DNA of 64,000 nucleotides from Rhizophagus irregularis (Eukaryota; Glomeromycota; Glomeromycetes; Glomerales; Glomeraceae): NCBI RefSeq assembly GCF_026210795.1, contig NC_089457.1, positions 2,604,001 to 2,668,000 of the forward strand, read 5' to 3'. Shown piece by piece: positions 61,133 to 64,000 of this stretch (position 1 is its first letter; each line of letters starts with the position of its first letter). The notes under the pieces were generated by a model. It saw only the letters and a program-made list of their open reading frames with translations, ran no database searches and was not told where the DNA came from. The position numbers and the translations under genes were made by a program.

Positions 61133-62881
61133 CAGGTCAAAAAGTGAAAAATCAGGCATCAATCAGTGAGATCCCCCAATTCCCCCTGTCATCAATTTAC
61201 AGAGTTGCTACATCGAACGGGCATTCTCATGATCGAACAAACGAATAATCGAACGAACGAACAAATCAACGAACAAGCAAATAATCAACAGCATAATTAG
61301 CAAACAACATAATCAACGAACAACATGCAACAACATATAACAACATTCTTGATTCACAACATAAATAGCGTTAGTAATATAAAACATCGAACGATATAAA
61401 ATAAAATTTAACTTCTCTAGATTTTCCCAAAATTATATCCACTTTTACCTTTAATTTCAAACTTCAATAGCTCTCGCTACGAATTATTACTTTCCAAAAA
61501 TGTATATTTAATTCATCTTAAAATTTTCATTTTATTCAATTAAAATTAATTAAGCAAACATTAATTAAAGTTTAGGGCGAACCTATTACCTTTAATTAAC
61601 ATTAAACTTTACTAACAAATAATTAAATGAAACTTATATTTTTATTGAGTTCTGTGGATGAGAACTGTGGAATTACTTTGAATTCCGCTCTCTATTTATA
61701 CAAATCTTATGTTACTTTCTATTCTATCTATGTACTATCTTTTATGTTCTTTTTACATATTATCTTTGAACTATCTTTCTAATATGCTATCTATATTTTA
61801 AATACGCTATCTTTCAATATGCTATCTTTTTACATATGTTCTTTTTAATATGTTATCTTTTATGTTCCATCTTTATGCTATCTTTTTATATTATTATTTA
61901 TGGAAGTAAAATTTAAGATATATTGTAAATTTTGTGATGCATTTTGTGTAAATCATAAATATAAGAATAAAAATGAATTTTTAGAAATTAGTGAAATTAA
62001 AGAAATATTAAATTTGAGTTTTTCAAGAAAGAAAGATAAATGTCCGCAAGAAATAATAAAACATGAGAATGAATGTATGTACTTTCGTTATGCGTGTTCC
62101 TTTAGTCCGCTATCCCTCCATTTTATATGATCTACCTTTTGTGTCTTATAATTATTCTTTCTAATTGTTCTTATTGCTAAAGATTGCTAAGCCGCAATTG
62201 ATTGACTCTAATTATTCTATTGGTTCTTTGTTAATCATCCAATAAATATTACATCATGTAGATCATTGCTCTTCTTAAATGTTTATCCTTTTCGGCTAAT
62301 TATTTATCCATCTACGCCAATTCATAATTAATTTGTTCATTCTTAATATTTGGCAATTACATTTGGTGATTGAATTTTATCATCTTCTCGTGCTTGATAT
62401 TCGACTGTTTACAGCAGTCACCAATCAGTAACCAATTGGCATTTTCACCAAATACTGTTACCAATCGGGCAGTTTGCTAACTTTTGATTCAGTGATCAAA
62501 AAGAATGAAATATAGCTTATTGGAATCATCTCAGCAAGACGAATCTAATGGTAGTAAAATTGCATTTCTAGGATTAATACTTGATGAGAAATTAAATAAA
62601 ATATAAAAATAAAAATATATCATTTATATTTTATTTAATTTTTTATTAACTATTAATCCTAAAAATGTGATTTTACTACTATTAGTTTCATCTTATTGAG
62701 ACGATTCCAATGAACTATATTTCATCCTTTTCTGATCACTGGATCAAAAGTTAGCAAACTGCCTGATTGGTAACAGTATTTGATGAAAATGCTAATCAGT
62801 TACCAATTGGTCACTAATCAGCTATCTGATTGGTAACCAATTGGTGACTGATTGATGCCTGATTTTTCACTTTTCAACCTG
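61133..62881. mobile_element. foldback element with long hairpin arms, split by a 1.2-kb insertion
   Basis: The outer ends, CAGGTCAAAAAGTGAAAAAT at 61133 and the complement of the right end CAGGTTGAAAAGTGAAAAAT, match for about 33 bp through GCATCAATCAGT. Inside, 62415-62608 and 62623-62850 are near-complementary arms around a ~14-bp A/T loop; the left arm lacks about 36 bp near its base. A segment, 61168-62414, lies between the left terminal ~35 bp and the rest of the left arm, bounded by CAGT on both sides. The left border TA suits a Tc1/pogo-type target; the right border is TG. Confidence 0.75.
61168..62414. mobile_element. 1.25-kb insertion inside the foldback element (possible solo LTR)
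   Basis: Its position within an otherwise continuous foldback arm, with CAGT at both borders (4-bp direct repeat, fifth base mismatched), marks it as a later insertion. The minus strand has a TATA-like TATAAATAGAGAGCGGAATT at about 61680-61699. Its minus-strand left end is TGTAAACAGTC, which would fit a long terminal repeat, though the other end is GATCTC rather than the usual CA. A 76-codon frame at 61900-62130 has no recognised domain. Confidence 0.45.
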
Positions 62882-63110
62882 TGTTATAAAAAAGAAAAAA
62901 TTGTTAAAAAAACATTTTTTAAGAAATTTTAAAATATTATTACTTTAAAACTTTAGGATTTTAAAATTTAAGTTAAAACCAATTTCTTTACAAAAAAAAA
63001 AAAAATAAAAAATTTTTTTTAAAAAATTTTGAAATAATGAAATATAATAAAACTTCAAAATTTATTTTGAGATTCTGGTATTTAAATCAAAACTGATTTT
63101 TCAGGATCTT

Positions 63111-64000
63111 AAAATGGTAAGGTGATCTTTGAACTTTTTACTAATAACTATATACAAAGATTTTTTATAAGTTTAATATACAAAAATTTTAAAATAATTT
63201 AATAATTTTATATACTATTATATAATTGTATAAATATATTTATTAAATATACAAGCATTAGTACATATTTTTTTACACTAAATAAAGTTTTTTTTTTAAC
63301 TATAATGTATATAGAAGTTTATTAAATAAGTATTTTTTTTTTTTTTTAACCTTTATTATAGATGCGATCAAATCCTATTATAATTATGCTTACTTACATA
63401 TATAAACTTACAAAATATAAGATAAACAAATACATATAAGAATTAAGCATTATGAAACAAGACTACTTTTCAAAAAGAACAAGTCGACCTGTCACCTAAA
63501 CGATCACATCATTGTTAAAAACAATGATGCGACCTCAAATTCAAAGGTGACTGTCATGATCTACCTAAAAATTTGCCTAATGACCGCCTCGATGGAATGC
63601 CAAATCATTCCAGTTATTCCAATTACTTTCTAACATCTTACAGCCAACATTTTTAACACCCACTTCAGTGCGATTACTATGTGACTTAGCTTTTTTATTT
63701 TTACCGCTAATACCGCACTGCTTTTCTTCCTTTCTATACGTTATAAATAACATGCATGTATGATTCTTTCTTTATTAAAAAAGCTGTATGTATGTACATA
63801 CTATCGGATACAGAATGATGAAATAAACGAAAACAAATTTCTAAATAATTCGTTAAAACTACTGGGGAAGTCTATATATTTTTCTTTCAAATAAAATTTG
63901 CCATATGTAAATATAATCAAATATGGAATGATGTAAAACTAAAAATAAATTCGATAGACAAAACTGACTATATATTTTTCTTTCTAACCAAATAGCCTTA
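63111..64000. other. right-end spacer, no gene seen
   Basis: AT-rich with long T runs to about 63345, then slightly more balanced sequence. The word TATATATTTTTCTTTC occurs near 63873 and 63968 in similar contexts, a weak direct repeat. No reading frame or RNA gene is recognised. Confidence 0.35.

Noticed and set aside
61900-62130. 76-codon frame with Cys and His residues (CKFCDAFCVNH)
   Set aside because: The Cys/His spacing is suggestive, but the frame lies inside a probable repetitive insertion with no other support, so it is not called as a gene.
1-64000. CRISPR arrays, bacterial operons, rRNA and tRNA genes
   Set aside because: The genome is eukaryotic by intron structure. No spaced direct-repeat array was seen and no cloverleaf or rRNA core sequence was recognised by eye. 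A tRNAscan or Rfam run would be needed to exclude a tRNA.

Overview
The window is nuclear DNA from an AT-rich, intron-dense fungus. The evidence points to an arbuscular mycorrhizal fungus of the Rhizophagus irregularis type. Genes carry many short GT-AG introns (about 50-120 bp). There are single-exon F-box/LRR genes, a MATH-BTB gene, decayed SAM / nuclease-like / kinase genes of the Crinkler-like kind expanded in Glomeromycotina, and abundant DNA-transposon debris (Tc1, hAT, several MITE families, one large unusual transposon). The organism name is an inference from these families; no rRNA or other marker gene is present.

Layout. 1-4640: gene-poor, with one decayed Tc1 transposase. 4644-11585 (-): a 25-exon gene for a Golgi ARF-GEF of the GBF1/Gea type. 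Its exon model sums to exactly 1660 codons. 11868-12495 (+): an unknown, purine-rich gene, apparently frameshifted. 13241-14440 (-): a three-exon MATH-BTB gene. 15081-15937: a hAT-type MITE with a perfect 8-bp target duplication. 17393-18729 (-): two small membrane-protein genes. 20756-22354 (-) and 27524-29161 (-): two paralogous F-box/LRR genes. Between them lie a 171-bp TA-flanked MITE, a two-exon gene for an 84-aa cysteine-rich secreted peptide, a decayed hAT transposase and a three-unit tandem repeat. 29598-30020 (-) and 32926-33390 (+): two small signal-peptide plus one-TM proteins.

35566-45019 is the most dynamic part. A decayed nuclease-like/kinase gene is interrupted by two different MITEs, each with an exact target-site duplication. 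A SAM-domain gene is truncated by a Tc1-type insertion. Next to that insertion sits a 4.7-kb transposon with inverted termini (GGACCCCGAACAATATATA) carrying an eight-exon, 1166-codon gene. That gene has motifs resembling P-element/THAP9-type RNase-H transposases, a C2HC-like finger and a single nonsense codon. One of the MITEs in the kinase pseudogene has the same terminal sequence and a 10-bp target duplication, which suggests what this transposon family does at its target.

48565-50770 (-): a ten-exon major-facilitator transporter of the Dal5/TNA1 (anion:cation symporter) kind. 53596-54195 (-): an unknown 199-aa gene. 54404-57560: fragments of decayed genes (SAM/nuclease-like and coiled-coil families). 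57.9-63.1 kb: a very AT-rich, degenerate repeat field containing a foldback element with long hairpin arms, itself split by a 1.2-kb insertion.

Functionally the intact genes look like ordinary chromosomal genes: Golgi traffic, ubiquitin adaptors (F-box, BTB), nutrient transport, and small secreted or membrane proteins. They are scattered through repeat-rich sequence, and nothing suggests that they form a pathway.
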